Shown here: one piece after another, positions 1 to 6,529 of the stretch
Numbering within the stretch: the first letter of the stretch is position 1
Layout: the number at the start of each line of letters is the position of its first letter
NCBI GenBank assembly: GCA_013698135.1
Contig: JACCVM010000212.1
Span: 1-14,504 of the forward strand
Direction of reading: 5' to 3'
Length of the DNA: 14,504 nt
DNA from: Euzebyaceae bacterium
Lineage (GTDB): Bacteria; Actinomycetota; Nitriliruptoria; Euzebyales; Egibacteraceae
Position numbers and translations under genes: made by a program
Notes under the pieces: model-generated
What the model saw: only the letters and a program-made list of their open reading frames with translations
The model's database searches: none
Told to the model about the DNA's origin: nothing

Positions 1-251
1 TCGCTGCCGCCACCGATGTGCGCAGCCAGGTCATCCAGCTGGTGCAGGTGTTCGAGGGGCGGATCGTCAACGTCGGTCACGACCAGCTGACGGTGTCGCT
101 CGACGGGACGCCACGCAAGATCGACGATTTCGAGGATCTGCTGCGCCCGTATGGGATCGTGGAGTTCCAGCGCACCGGCCGGGTGGCGCTGCCCAAGTTG
201 GATCGCCAGGCGCCGGCCCGCCTGCGCGCAGTTCAAGAGAGGGTTTCCTAG
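1..251 (+). CDS. ilvN: Acetolactate synthase small (regulatory) subunit, C-terminal part
   Basis: The 5' end is cut by the window. The frame is open from base 3 and gives 82 residues before the TAG stop at 249-251. The segment VIQLVQVFEGRIVNVG, followed by a 'DKI-like' stretch (RKIDDFEDLLRPYGIVEFQRTGRVAL), matches the C-terminal domain of IlvN. IlvN is the regulatory partner of the acetolactate synthase catalytic subunit and mediates valine feedback inhibition. The N-terminal ACT domain, where valine binds, lies outside the window. The stop is two bases before the ilvC start, and the ilvC ribosome binding site lies inside the last ilvN codons, so the two are almost certainly co-transcribed. 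The family call comes from motif recognition only. Confidence 0.9.
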   Translation, partial: AAATDVRSQVIQLVQVFEGRIVNVGHDQLTVSLDGTPRKIDDFEDLLRPYGIVEFQRTGRVALPKLDRQAPARLRAVQERVS

Positions 252-253
252 CC

Positions 254-1279
254 ATGGCCACCATTTCCTATGAGAAGGACGCCGACCGTTCGCTGATCGC
301 CAGCCGCAAGGTCGCGGTCATCGGGTACGGGTCGCAGGGACACGCCCACGCCCTCAACCTGCAGGACTCGGGCGTCGACGTGCGCGTGGGTTTGCGCGAG
401 GGGTCGTCGTCGGTGCAGAAGGCCGAGGCCGCCGGCCTGCGGGTGGTGTCGATCGACCAGGCAGCCGCCGAGGCAGATCTGGTGATGCTGCTGCTGCCCG
501 ACACCGAGCAGCGGTCAGTGTACGAGGCGGCCATCGCGGCTCACCTGGAGGGTGGCGACGCGCTGTTCTTCGCCCACGGCTTCAACATCCACTTCGAGCA
601 GATCTCCCCTCCGGAGGGGGTCGACGTGGGAATGGTCGCTCCCAAGGGCCCGGGTCACCTGGTCCGCAGGGCGTACACCGAGGGCGGGGGCGTTCCCGCG
701 CTGGTCGCCGTGGCCCAGGACGCCACCGGCAAGGCTCGCGCGCTCGCGGTGTCCTATGCCGCCGCGATCGGCGCCACCCAGGCCGGCGTGCTGGACACCA
801 CCTTCTCCGAGGAGACCGAGACCGACCTGTTCGGCGAGCAGGTCGTGCTGTGTGGAGGCATCACCGCCCTGGTGCAGGCCGGGTTCGAGACGCTGGTCGA
901 GGCCGGTTACCAGCCGGAGTCGGCCTACTTCGAGTGCCTTCACGAACTGAAGCTGATCGTCGATCTCATGTACGAGGGCGGCATCAACTCCATGCGCTAC
1001 TCGGTTTCCGACACGGCCGAGTACGGCGATCTCACCCGGGGGCCGCGTATCGTCGACGACCGGGTGCGGGCGCAGATGCGAGAGATCCTCGCTGAGATTC
1101 GTGACGGCCGGTTCGCCGAGGAGTGGATCGCCGAGAGCCGCGGTGGCCGCCAACGGTTCCACGAGCTACGGGAGCGGGGCCGCCGCCACCAGATCGAGCA
1201 GGTGGGCCAGGAGCTGCGGGCGATGATGCCGTGGATCGCCGCGGGGCGGCAGCGCCCCGAGGATGCGTCGGGGGGCTGA
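254..1279 (+). CDS. ilvC: Ketol-acid reductoisomerase (NADP+), class I
   Basis: Converts 2-acetolactate or 2-aceto-2-hydroxybutyrate to the dihydroxy acids of valine/leucine and isoleucine synthesis, using Mg2+ and NADPH. The 341-residue length is that of the short class I enzyme. The Rossmann fingerprint GYGSQGHAHALNL lies at about 25-36. The cofactor loop GLREGSSS (46-53), with Arg48 and serines, fits NADPH. AHG with His108 is present. The metal and substrate residues appear as D191 and E195 in DLFGEQ, E227 and E231 in YFECLHELK, and S252 in the stretch NSMRYSVSDTAEYGD. The ATG at 254 is preceded by AGAGAGGG (236-243) at 10 bases, and the protein begins as family members do. All expected catalytic residues are present. 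The C-terminal tail after about residue 330 is Gly/Arg/Pro-rich and not conserved. Confidence 0.97.
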   Translation: MATISYEKDADRSLIASRKVAVIGYGSQGHAHALNLQDSGVDVRVGLREGSSSVQKAEAAGLRVVSIDQAAAEADLVMLLLPDTEQRSVYEAAIAAHLEGGDALFFAHGFNIHFEQISPPEGVDVGMVAPKGPGHLVRRAYTEGGGVPALVAVAQDATGKARALAVSYAAAIGATQAGVLDTTFSEETETDLFGEQVVLCGGITALVQAGFETLVEAGYQPESAYFECLHELKLIVDLMYEGGINSMRYSVSDTAEYGDLTRGPRIVDDRVRAQMREILAEIRDGRFAEEWIAESRGGRQRFHELRERGRRHQIEQVGQELRAMMPWIAAGRQRPEDASGG

Positions 1280-1296
1280 GTGAGCAAGGAGCGCCC

Positions 1297-2274
1297 GTGA
1301 GCCACACCATCGGCATTATCGGCGGCGACGGCATCGGGCCTGAGGTCGTCGCCGAGGCGCTGAAGGTCGTCCGTGCCGTCGGTGTCGACTTCGACACCGT
1401 CGAGTACGACCTGGGCGGGTCGCGGTACCTGCGCACGGGCGACGTGCTGCCCGACGGTGTCCTCGACGAACTGCGGTCCCTCGACGCCGTCCTCCTCGGC
1501 GCCGTCGGCGCCCCGGGCGTGCCCGCCGGCGTGATCGAGCGGGGCCTGCTCTTGCGCCTGCGCTTCGAGCTCGACCTGTACGTCAACCTGCGGCCCTTCT
1601 GTCTGCCGGGCAAGCTCGATTTCGTGGTGGTGAGGGAGAACACCGAGGGCGCCTACGCGGGCGAGGGCGGCTTCCTCCGCAAGGGGACGGACCACGAGGT
1701 GGCGACCCAAGGCTCGGTGAACACCCGCATGGGCGTGGAGCGCTGCGTGCGCTACGCCTTCGAGCTGGCCCGATCACGGCCCCGGCGCCACCTCACCCTT
1801 ATCCACAAGACCAACGTCCTCACGTTCGCCGGCGACCTGTGGCAGCGCACATTCGACGCCGTGGCGCCCGAGTTCCCCGGCGTCGATACCGCCTACCAGC
1901 ACGTGGACGCCGCCTGCATCTACTTCGTGGAATCCCCCGAGCGCTACGACGTCATCGTCACCGACAACCTCTTCGGCGACATCCTCACCGACCTCGGCGG
2001 TGCCATCTCAGGTGGTATCGGCTACGCCGCCTCGGCCAACCTCAACCCGGCCCGCACCGGGCCGTCGCTGTTCGAGCCGGTTCACGGATCGGCGCCGGAC
2101 ATCGTCGGCACGGGCCGGGCCAACCCCGTCGCCGCCATCCTCTCGGCAGCCATGATGTTGGAGTTCCTGGGCGAGAACGCCGCCGCCGCCCGCGTTCGCA
2201 AGGCCTGCGCCGAACCGCGGGTCGTGCAGGGCTCGACCGCAGAGATCGGCGACGCCGTCGCAGCGAGGGTGTAG
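1297..2274 (+). CDS. leuB: 3-isopropylmalate dehydrogenase
   Basis: Oxidatively decarboxylates (2R,3S)-3-isopropylmalate to 2-ketoisocaproate with NAD+, the last pathway-specific step before transamination to leucine. The GTG at 1297 is chosen because AAGGAG (1286-1291) sits five bases upstream and the protein then opens with the family start IGIIGGDGIGPEVV. The same frame stays open further upstream, into ilvC, but without a sensible N-terminus. The 325-residue protein shows the substrate Arg-rich segment RLRFELDLYVNLRP (87-100), RENTEGAY (113-120), HKTNVLTFAGDLW with Lys171, Asp204, and D228 and D232 in DNLFGDILTDL as metal ligands. FEPVHGSAPDIVGTGRANP (259-277) is the NAD site. The sequence resembles the short mycobacterial-type LeuB. 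It follows ilvC by 17 bases and probably shares its transcript. Confidence 0.95.
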   Translation: MSHTIGIIGGDGIGPEVVAEALKVVRAVGVDFDTVEYDLGGSRYLRTGDVLPDGVLDELRSLDAVLLGAVGAPGVPAGVIERGLLLRLRFELDLYVNLRPFCLPGKLDFVVVRENTEGAYAGEGGFLRKGTDHEVATQGSVNTRMGVERCVRYAFELARSRPRRHLTLIHKTNVLTFAGDLWQRTFDAVAPEFPGVDTAYQHVDAACIYFVESPERYDVIVTDNLFGDILTDLGGAISGGIGYAASANLNPARTGPSLFEPVHGSAPDIVGTGRANPVAAILSAAMMLEFLGENAAAARVRKACAEPRVVQGSTAEIGDAVAARV

Positions 2275-2343
2275 CGGCGATCGCGCCGGCCGTTGGGGCT
2301 GCCACCGCGGCGACGGTTTCCCACCGGGCCCGCCTGCCAGGAT

Positions 2344-2373
2344 TTGACACGCCGCGCTCCTCGACCCTAGAAC
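2344..2373 (+). promoter_or_regulatory. Candidate promoter of the leuA leader transcript
   Basis: A perfect -35 box TTGACA lies at 2344-2349. Eighteen bases later TAGAAC (2368-2373) can serve as the -10 box, or CTAGAA (2367-2372) with a 17-base spacer. A start about seven to nine bases downstream falls at 2380-2382, at or next to the ATG of the leader peptide at 2382. That ATG has no Shine-Dalgarno sequence, so the transcript is probably leaderless. This would give leuA its own promoter, separate from the ilv-leuB transcript. The upstream part of this gap (2275-2343) holds only a short GC-rich dyad just after leuB (CGGCG 2275-2279 with CGCCG 2284-2288) and no T-tract. Confidence 0.6.
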
Positions 2374-2381
2374 AGTCGGAC

Positions 2382-2495
2382 ATGACCCCGGACGCCATCT
2401 TCGTCGCCACCCGGCGGGTACGCCCCACCGCGGTCCTCGGCGTCCGCATTTCGGCCTTCATCCTGGGCCTGCTGCTCGCGCTTCTCATTCTTTAG
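2382..2495 (+). CDS. leuL: Leucine-rich leader peptide of leuA
   Basis: A 37-codon frame starts with ATG at 2382 and stops with TAG at 2493-2495. Its last ten residues are LGLLLALLIL, seven of them leucine, using CTG, CTC and the otherwise less favoured CTT codon. A leucine run at the end of a short frame just before leuA is the classic sign of translational sensing of charged leucyl-tRNA: scarcity would stall a ribosome at 2463-2492. The stop codon is followed within three bases by a strong hairpin. The hydrophobic C-terminus could look like a membrane segment, but position and codon content favour a leader peptide with no function of its own. There is no ribosome binding site, and the candidate promoter places transcription start at the ATG. 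The symbol leuL is used by analogy. Confidence 0.75.
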   Translation: MTPDAIFVATRRVRPTAVLGVRISAFILGLLLALLIL

Positions 2496-2497
2496 CG

Positions 2498-2580
2498 CCG
2501 CGGGGCGGATCACACACAGCACTCGAACCCCCCGCGGAGACCCCCATATGAGGGTGCAGCGGTGATGAGGCTTCGAGGGG
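2498..2580 (+). promoter_or_regulatory. LEU-element-like pseudoknot sequestering the leuA ribosome binding site
   Basis: CCGCGGGG (2498-2505) pairs perfectly with CCCCGCGG (2530-2537), giving an 8-bp GC stem with a 24-base loop. Inside that loop CTCGAA (2522-2527) is complementary to TTCGAG (2572-2577) downstream, so the two helices form an H-type pseudoknot. The second helix overlaps the leuA Shine-Dalgarno GAGGGG (2575-2580), six bases before the ATG at 2587. A small hairpin ACCC/GGGT (2540-2543 with 2552-2555) lies between. There is no T-tract, so control of translation initiation is more likely than termination. A conserved pseudoknot called the LEU element has been described upstream of leuA in most Actinobacteria, and this matches in position and design. 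The inferred mechanism is that a ribosome stalled on the leader's Leu codons covers the first stem and frees the leuA start. Confidence 0.7.
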
Positions 2581-2586
2581 ACCAGG

Positions 2587-4149
2587 ATGAGCACGACCGA
2601 TCAGTCGGTCACGATCTTCGACACAACCTTGCGCGACGGCGAGCAGGCCCCCGGCATCAGCCTGGGCACGAAGGAGAAGCTCGAGATCGCCGAGCAGCTC
2701 GCGCGCCTGCGCGTCGACGTCATCGAGGCTGGCTTCCCGATCACCTCGCACGGTGACTACGAGGCCGTCTCAGCGATCGCCGGCTCCGTCGGCACCGAAT
2801 CGAACGCTCCCGTCATCGCGGCCCTGGCGCGCTGCCATCCCGGCGACATCGCCCGCGCCGGCGAGTCGCTGACCGGCGCTTCACGTTCACGGATCCACGT
2901 GTTCCTGTCGACGTCCGAGATCCACCGTCGTGCGCTGCTGCACGGCGCGGATGAGGACGCCGTCATCCGTCAGGCGGTGAGCGCCGTCGAGCAGGCTCGG
3001 ACCTACACCGACGACGTCGAGTTCAGCCCGCAGGACGCCACCCGCACCGACGAGGACTTCCTCAACCGGGTCATCGATGCGGTCGTCGCGGCGGGCGCGA
3101 CGACGGTGAACGTACCCGACACCGTTGGCTACGCGCTGCCGCACGACTTCGGACGGCTGATCGGCGACGTGGTGCGCCGGGTCGGGCCGGACGTCGCTGT
3201 CAGCGTGCACTGCCACAACGACCTCGGCCTGGCGGTCGCGAACTCGCTGGAGGCCGTCCGAAACGGTGCCCGCCAGGTCGAGGTGGCCGTCAACGGCATC
3301 GGCGAACGCGCCGGCAACTGCGCGCTGGAGGAGGTCGTGATGGCGCTGGCCACGCGCCGCGACCTGCTGCGCCGGACAACCACGGTGCACACCCCCGAGA
3401 TCGCGCGCACGTCGCGGCTCGTCAGCGCCGTCACCGGCTATCCCGTGCAGTTCAACAAGGCGGTCGTGGGTCGCAACGCCTTCGCTCACGAGTCCGGCAT
3501 CCACCAACACGGCGTCCTCGCCGACCGCCTGACGTACGAGATCATGCGCGCCGAGGACATCGGCGCGGTCGGCGCGCAGATCGTGCTCGGCAAGCACTCC
3601 GGCCGCCACGCCGTCGCCCGGCAGCTCGAACGGATGGGGTACCGGCTCACCGATGAGGAGGCCGGTCGGGCATTCACGCGTTTCAAGGAGCTGGCCGACC
3701 GCAAGGTCGACATCTCCGACAAGGACCTGGAGGCCATCGTCGCCGACGAGGTGTACGCGAGCGGTGACGGCGAACCCTTCGAGCTCGTCTGGATGCAGGT
3801 CTCCGGTGGAACCGTCGGCCCACCCACGGCCACGGTAAGGATCCGCCGCGTTGCTGAAGAGACTCTCGTCGACGAGTCATGCATGGGGGACGGGATGGTC
3901 GACGCGGCGTGCGGCGCGATCCGACGCGCGGTCGGCATCGACGCGACATTGCTCACGTTCAATGTCGCCGCCGTAACCGGTGGCATCGATGCCCTGGGTG
4001 ACGTGAGTGTGCAGGTCGAAGTGGACGGCCGGCGCTTCGCCGGGCGTGGGGTATCCACCGACATCGTCGAAGGCAGCGCGAGGGCCTACCTCAACGCGCT
4101 GGGCAAGTCCGTTCGGCTGCGGCAACCGGTCACAGCGGAGATGAGCTAA
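2587..4149 (+). CDS. leuA: 2-isopropylmalate synthase
   Basis: Condenses acetyl-CoA with 2-ketoisovalerate, the first committed and feedback-regulated step of leucine synthesis. The 520-residue protein has an HMGL-type TIM barrel (about 8-275) with TLRDGEQAPG (R16, D17), the metal motif VHCHND (H208, H210) and NGIGERAGN (236-244). FNKAVVGRNAFAHESGIHQHG (289-309) and LGKHSGRHA follow. The C-terminal part (about 385-515) has the length and features of the LeuA allosteric dimer domain that binds leucine. At about 520 residues it belongs to the bacterial-length LeuA class rather than the roughly 600-residue form common in many actinobacteria. The ATG at 2587 is the first possible start after an in-frame stop (2566-2568), and GAGGGG lies six bases upstream. 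Homocitrate or citramalate synthase are alternatives, but the leuC and leuD context and the leader favour LeuA. Confidence 0.92.
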   Translation: MSTTDQSVTIFDTTLRDGEQAPGISLGTKEKLEIAEQLARLRVDVIEAGFPITSHGDYEAVSAIAGSVGTESNAPVIAALARCHPGDIARAGESLTGASRSRIHVFLSTSEIHRRALLHGADEDAVIRQAVSAVEQARTYTDDVEFSPQDATRTDEDFLNRVIDAVVAAGATTVNVPDTVGYALPHDFGRLIGDVVRRVGPDVAVSVHCHNDLGLAVANSLEAVRNGARQVEVAVNGIGERAGNCALEEVVMALATRRDLLRRTTTVHTPEIARTSRLVSAVTGYPVQFNKAVVGRNAFAHESGIHQHGVLADRLTYEIMRAEDIGAVGAQIVLGKHSGRHAVARQLERMGYRLTDEEAGRAFTRFKELADRKVDISDKDLEAIVADEVYASGDGEPFELVWMQVSGGTVGPPTATVRIRRVAEETLVDESCMGDGMVDAACGAIRRAVGIDATLLTFNVAAVTGGIDALGDVSVQVEVDGRRFAGRGVSTDIVEGSARAYLNALGKSVRLRQPVTAEMS

Positions 4150-4167
4150 CGAAAGGCAGCAAGCGTC

Positions 4168-4365
4168 ATGATTACGATCAAGGTGACCGTCGACCCCGAC
4201 CAGACGCCCCAGGAGGAGGCGGAGTTGGTCGCGCGCGTGGCCTCCGCCGTCGCCGAGAGCACGGGCGACAACACCGTCGCGTTCGAGCTGACCAGCCCCG
4301 AGCAGGTGTCGGTCTCGGGTTCGCTGGCCACCCGGATGAGCTCGGCGGCGCGCTGGAACGCCTAG
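4168..4365 (+). CDS. Small protein of unknown function within the leu operon
   Basis: A 65-residue protein I do not recognise. The ATG at 4168 follows leuA by 18 bases, with GAAAGG (4151-4156) 11 bases upstream. Nearly every codon ends in G or C, as in the neighbouring genes, which supports real coding. The layout looks like strand ITIKVTVD, an acidic helix QTPQEEAELVARVASAVAEST (about 13-33), then strand TVAFELTS and a Ser/Arg tail. That beta-alpha-beta shape recalls the small tautomerase fold, but the catalytic Pro after Met is absent (Met-Ile), so no such activity is claimed. There is no signal peptide, membrane segment or Cys. Its place between leuA and leuC under the leuA leader suggests a role linked to leucine synthesis, but this is inference from position only. 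Confidence 0.7.
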   Translation: MITIKVTVDPDQTPQEEAELVARVASAVAESTGDNTVAFELTSPEQVSVSGSLATRMSSAARWNA

Positions 4366-4371
4366 GAGCAC

Positions 4372-4403
4372 GGGTCACCACCACGTCGCCACTCGGGTGA
4401 CCC
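4372..4403 (+). promoter_or_regulatory. Hairpin over the leuC start region
   Basis: GGGTCACC (4372-4379) and GGTGACCC (4396-4403) are perfect inverted repeats of eight bases with a 16-base loop. The 3' arm contains the GTG at 4397 annotated as the leuC start. An AGGAG (4364-4368), overlapping the stop of the preceding gene, is too far from GTG 4397 (28 bases) to act directly. With the hairpin folded, the same AGGAG lies a short distance from the next in-frame GTG at 4409. The element could hide the first start, or bring a distant Shine-Dalgarno close to the second. The dyad is seen directly; its function is inferred. Confidence 0.45.
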
Positions 4404-5818
4404 AAGCCGTGGGCGTAACGCGTCCGAGGACGATCGTGGACAAGGTCTGGGACCGCCACGTCGTCAGCCGTGACGACAGCGGTTCCGACCTGCTCTACGT
4501 CGACCTGCACCTGATCCACGAGGTCACCAGCCCGCAGGCTTTCGAGGGCCTGCGGCTGGCCCGTAGGGGAGTGCGGCGCCCCGACCTGACGCTGGCGACC
4601 ATGGATCACAACGTGCCGACGACCGCCCGCTCGTCGCCCGTCGTGGATCCACTGTCGCGACGGCAGATGGAGGCGTTGGCGACCAACTGCGCCGAGTTCG
4701 GCATCCGGCTGTTCGGGATGCGATCGCCGCAGCAGGGAATCGTGCACATGATCGGTCCCGAGCTCGGTCTGACCCAACCCGGCATGACGATCGTCTGCGG
4801 AGACAGCCACACGGCGACGCACGGTGCCTTCGGGGCGCTGGCGTTCGGCATCGGCACCTCGGAGGTCGAGCAGGTGCTCGCCAGCCAGTGTCTACCGCAG
4901 CGGCGGCCGCGGGCCATGGCCGTCGACGTTTGTGGCACCCTCCCCTTCGGCGTGACCGCCAAGGACCTCGTCCTCAACGTCATCGCGGACATCGGCGTCG
5001 ACGGCGGCGCCGGCCACGTCATCGAGTACCGAGGCGATGCCATCACGTCCCTGTCGATGGAGGGGCGGATGACGGTGTGCAACATGTCGATCGAGGGCGG
5101 CGCTCGCGCCGGGCTCGTCGCCCCCGATGAGACGACCTTCGCCTGGCTGGAGGGCCGGCCGCACGCGCCTCACGGCAGCGAGTGGGACGCCGCCGTCGCC
5201 GACTGGCAGACCCTGTCCAGCGACGAGGGCGCGACCTTCGACCGCCTCGTGGAGCTCGACGCCACGACGTTCGCGCCGACGGTGACATGGGGCACGACCC
5301 CGGCGATGAGCGTCGCCGTCACGGGGCGGATACCAGTCCCGGAGCAGACCCGCGACGCCACGCAGGCGCGGCGGTCGCTGGCCTACATGGGGCTGAGCGG
5401 CGGTGAGGCGGTGACCGACCTGCGGCTGGACCGCGTCTTCATCGGCTCCTGCACGAACGGCCGCATCTCCGACCTCAGGGCGGCGGCGCACGTGGTGGAC
5501 GGGCGGCGCGTTGCCGACGGCGTGAGGGCGATGGTCGTGCCTGGCTCGTATCCCGTGAAGCGGCAGGCCGAGGCCGAGGGCCTCGACGTGCTCTTCCGCG
5601 CCGCCGGCTTCGAGTGGCGCGAACCCGGCTGCTCGATGTGTTTGGGGATGAACCCCGACATCCTCGAGCCGGGGGAGCGCTGCGCCTCGACCTCAAACCG
5701 CAACTTCGAGGGCCGGCAGGGCAAGGGCGGCCGCACCCACCTCGTGAGTCCAGCGATGGCTGCCGCCGCCGCGATCCACGGGCAATTCGTCGACGTGCGG
5801 GAGATGATCCGGGCATGA
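4397..5818 (+). CDS. leuC: 3-isopropylmalate dehydratase, large subunit
   Basis: The [4Fe-4S] subunit of isopropylmalate isomerase, which with LeuD converts 2-isopropylmalate to 3-isopropylmalate through dehydration and rehydration. The 473-residue protein shows the aconitase-family plan: TIVDKVWDRHVV near the N-terminus, MDHNVPT (69-75), CGDSHTATHGAFGALAFGIGTSEVE, and the three cluster ligands C352 (IGSCTNGRISDLR) and C412/C415 (GCSMCLGMNP). SNRNFEGRQGKGGRTHLVSP (433-452) is the substrate-side signature. All cluster cysteines are present with normal spacing. The start is uncertain. GTG 4397 has no good Shine-Dalgarno and lies in a hairpin, while GTG 4409 would drop four residues and still leave the conserved N-terminus intact. 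It overlaps leuD by four bases (ATGA), as expected for subunits made in equal amounts. Confidence 0.95.
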   Translation: MTQAVGVTRPRTIVDKVWDRHVVSRDDSGSDLLYVDLHLIHEVTSPQAFEGLRLARRGVRRPDLTLATMDHNVPTTARSSPVVDPLSRRQMEALATNCAEFGIRLFGMRSPQQGIVHMIGPELGLTQPGMTIVCGDSHTATHGAFGALAFGIGTSEVEQVLASQCLPQRRPRAMAVDVCGTLPFGVTAKDLVLNVIADIGVDGGAGHVIEYRGDAITSLSMEGRMTVCNMSIEGGARAGLVAPDETTFAWLEGRPHAPHGSEWDAAVADWQTLSSDEGATFDRLVELDATTFAPTVTWGTTPAMSVAVTGRIPVPEQTRDATQARRSLAYMGLSGGEAVTDLRLDRVFIGSCTNGRISDLRAAAHVVDGRRVADGVRAMVVPGSYPVKRQAEAEGLDVLFRAAGFEWREPGCSMCLGMNPDILEPGERCASTSNRNFEGRQGKGGRTHLVSPAMAAAAAIHGQFVDVREMIRA

Positions 5819-6462
5819 AGGCCATCACCGTCGTCGAGGGCCGGATGGCGCCGCTGGACCGCGCCGACATCGATACAGACCAGATCATGCCGAAGCAGTT
5901 CCTGAAGCGGATCGAGCGCACTGGCTTCGGCGAGTACGTCTTCCACGACTGGCGCGCCGACGGCGACTTCGTCCTGAACGACCCGCGCTACGCCGACGCC
6001 AAGGTTTTGGTCACCGGGCCGAACTTCGGCTCAGGGTCGTCGCGCGAGCATGCGCCGTGGGGATTGCAGCAGTATGGCTTCGACGCGATCGTCGCCCCGA
6101 GCTTCGCCGACATCTTCCGCACGAACTGCGCCAAGAACGCCCTGCTCACCGTCACGCTGCCGGCTACCACGTGCGAGCAGCTGGTCGTGATGGCGCAGGC
6201 CGACCCCGAGGCGGTCTGCCGCATCGATCTGCGCCACCAGGAGCTCGTGGCGTGGTCGGGCGACGGCGGGCCGCAGTGCCAGCCCAGCCCGCCGGACCTT
6301 CAGGCCGAGTTCGAGATCGACCAGCGCGACAGACGCTGCCTGCTCGAAGGGCTCGATGACATCGCCCTGACCCTGCAGGATGCCGCGGCGATCGATGCCT
6401 TCGAGCAGCGGCGGCCGACGCACCTGCCGATCGCGACGGCCGCGACGAGCCCCGGCGGTTAG
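5815..6462 (+). CDS. leuD: 3-isopropylmalate dehydratase, small subunit
   Basis: The swivelling-domain subunit of isopropylmalate isomerase, partner of LeuC. The ATG at 5815 overlaps the leuC stop in ATGA, which gives tight translational coupling and decides the start. The 215-residue protein opens with the family pattern VVEGRMAPLDRADIDTDQIMPKQFL. It then has GFGEYVFHDWR and the substrate-binding loop GPNFGSGSSREHAPWGL (about 68-84), followed by APSFADIFRTNCAKNALL. Length and order are typical. The region after about residue 195 is a variable tail. It is the last gene of the leu block and is followed, after 54 bases, by the end of a convergent gene. Confidence 0.95.
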   Translation: MKAITVVEGRMAPLDRADIDTDQIMPKQFLKRIERTGFGEYVFHDWRADGDFVLNDPRYADAKVLVTGPNFGSGSSREHAPWGLQQYGFDAIVAPSFADIFRTNCAKNALLTVTLPATTCEQLVVMAQADPEAVCRIDLRHQELVAWSGDGGPQCQPSPPDLQAEFEIDQRDRRCLLEGLDDIALTLQDAAAIDAFEQRRPTHLPIATAATSPGG

Positions 6463-6494
6463 CTCAGATCTCGGGCCCGAACCGCCCGGACGTC

Positions 6495-6529
6495 GCGCAC
6501 GTGATCAGATCGCGGGCTACGGCGTGCGC
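6495..6529. terminator. Possible bidirectional hairpin between convergent genes
   Basis: GCGCACG (6495-6501) and CGTGCGC (6523-6529) form a 7-bp inverted repeat with a 21-base loop. It lies where leuD and the oppositely oriented molybdenum hydroxylase gene converge, and it runs into the last codons of the latter. No T-tract follows on either strand, so intrinsic termination in the E. coli sense is doubtful. A 10-base palindrome TCGGGCCCGA (6471-6480) is also present. The call rests only on the dyad and the convergent position. Confidence 0.25.

Noticed and set aside
2275..2290. Short dyad CGGCG/CGCCG just after the leuB stop as a terminator.
   Set aside because: Only five base pairs and no T-tract, within sequence so GC-rich that such dyads are expected by chance.
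1839..2495. A long frame running from inside leuB through the intergenic gap.
   Set aside because: The part within leuB is out of frame with it and Arg-rich. Only the last 37 codons, from ATG 2382, form a sensible unit (the leader peptide).
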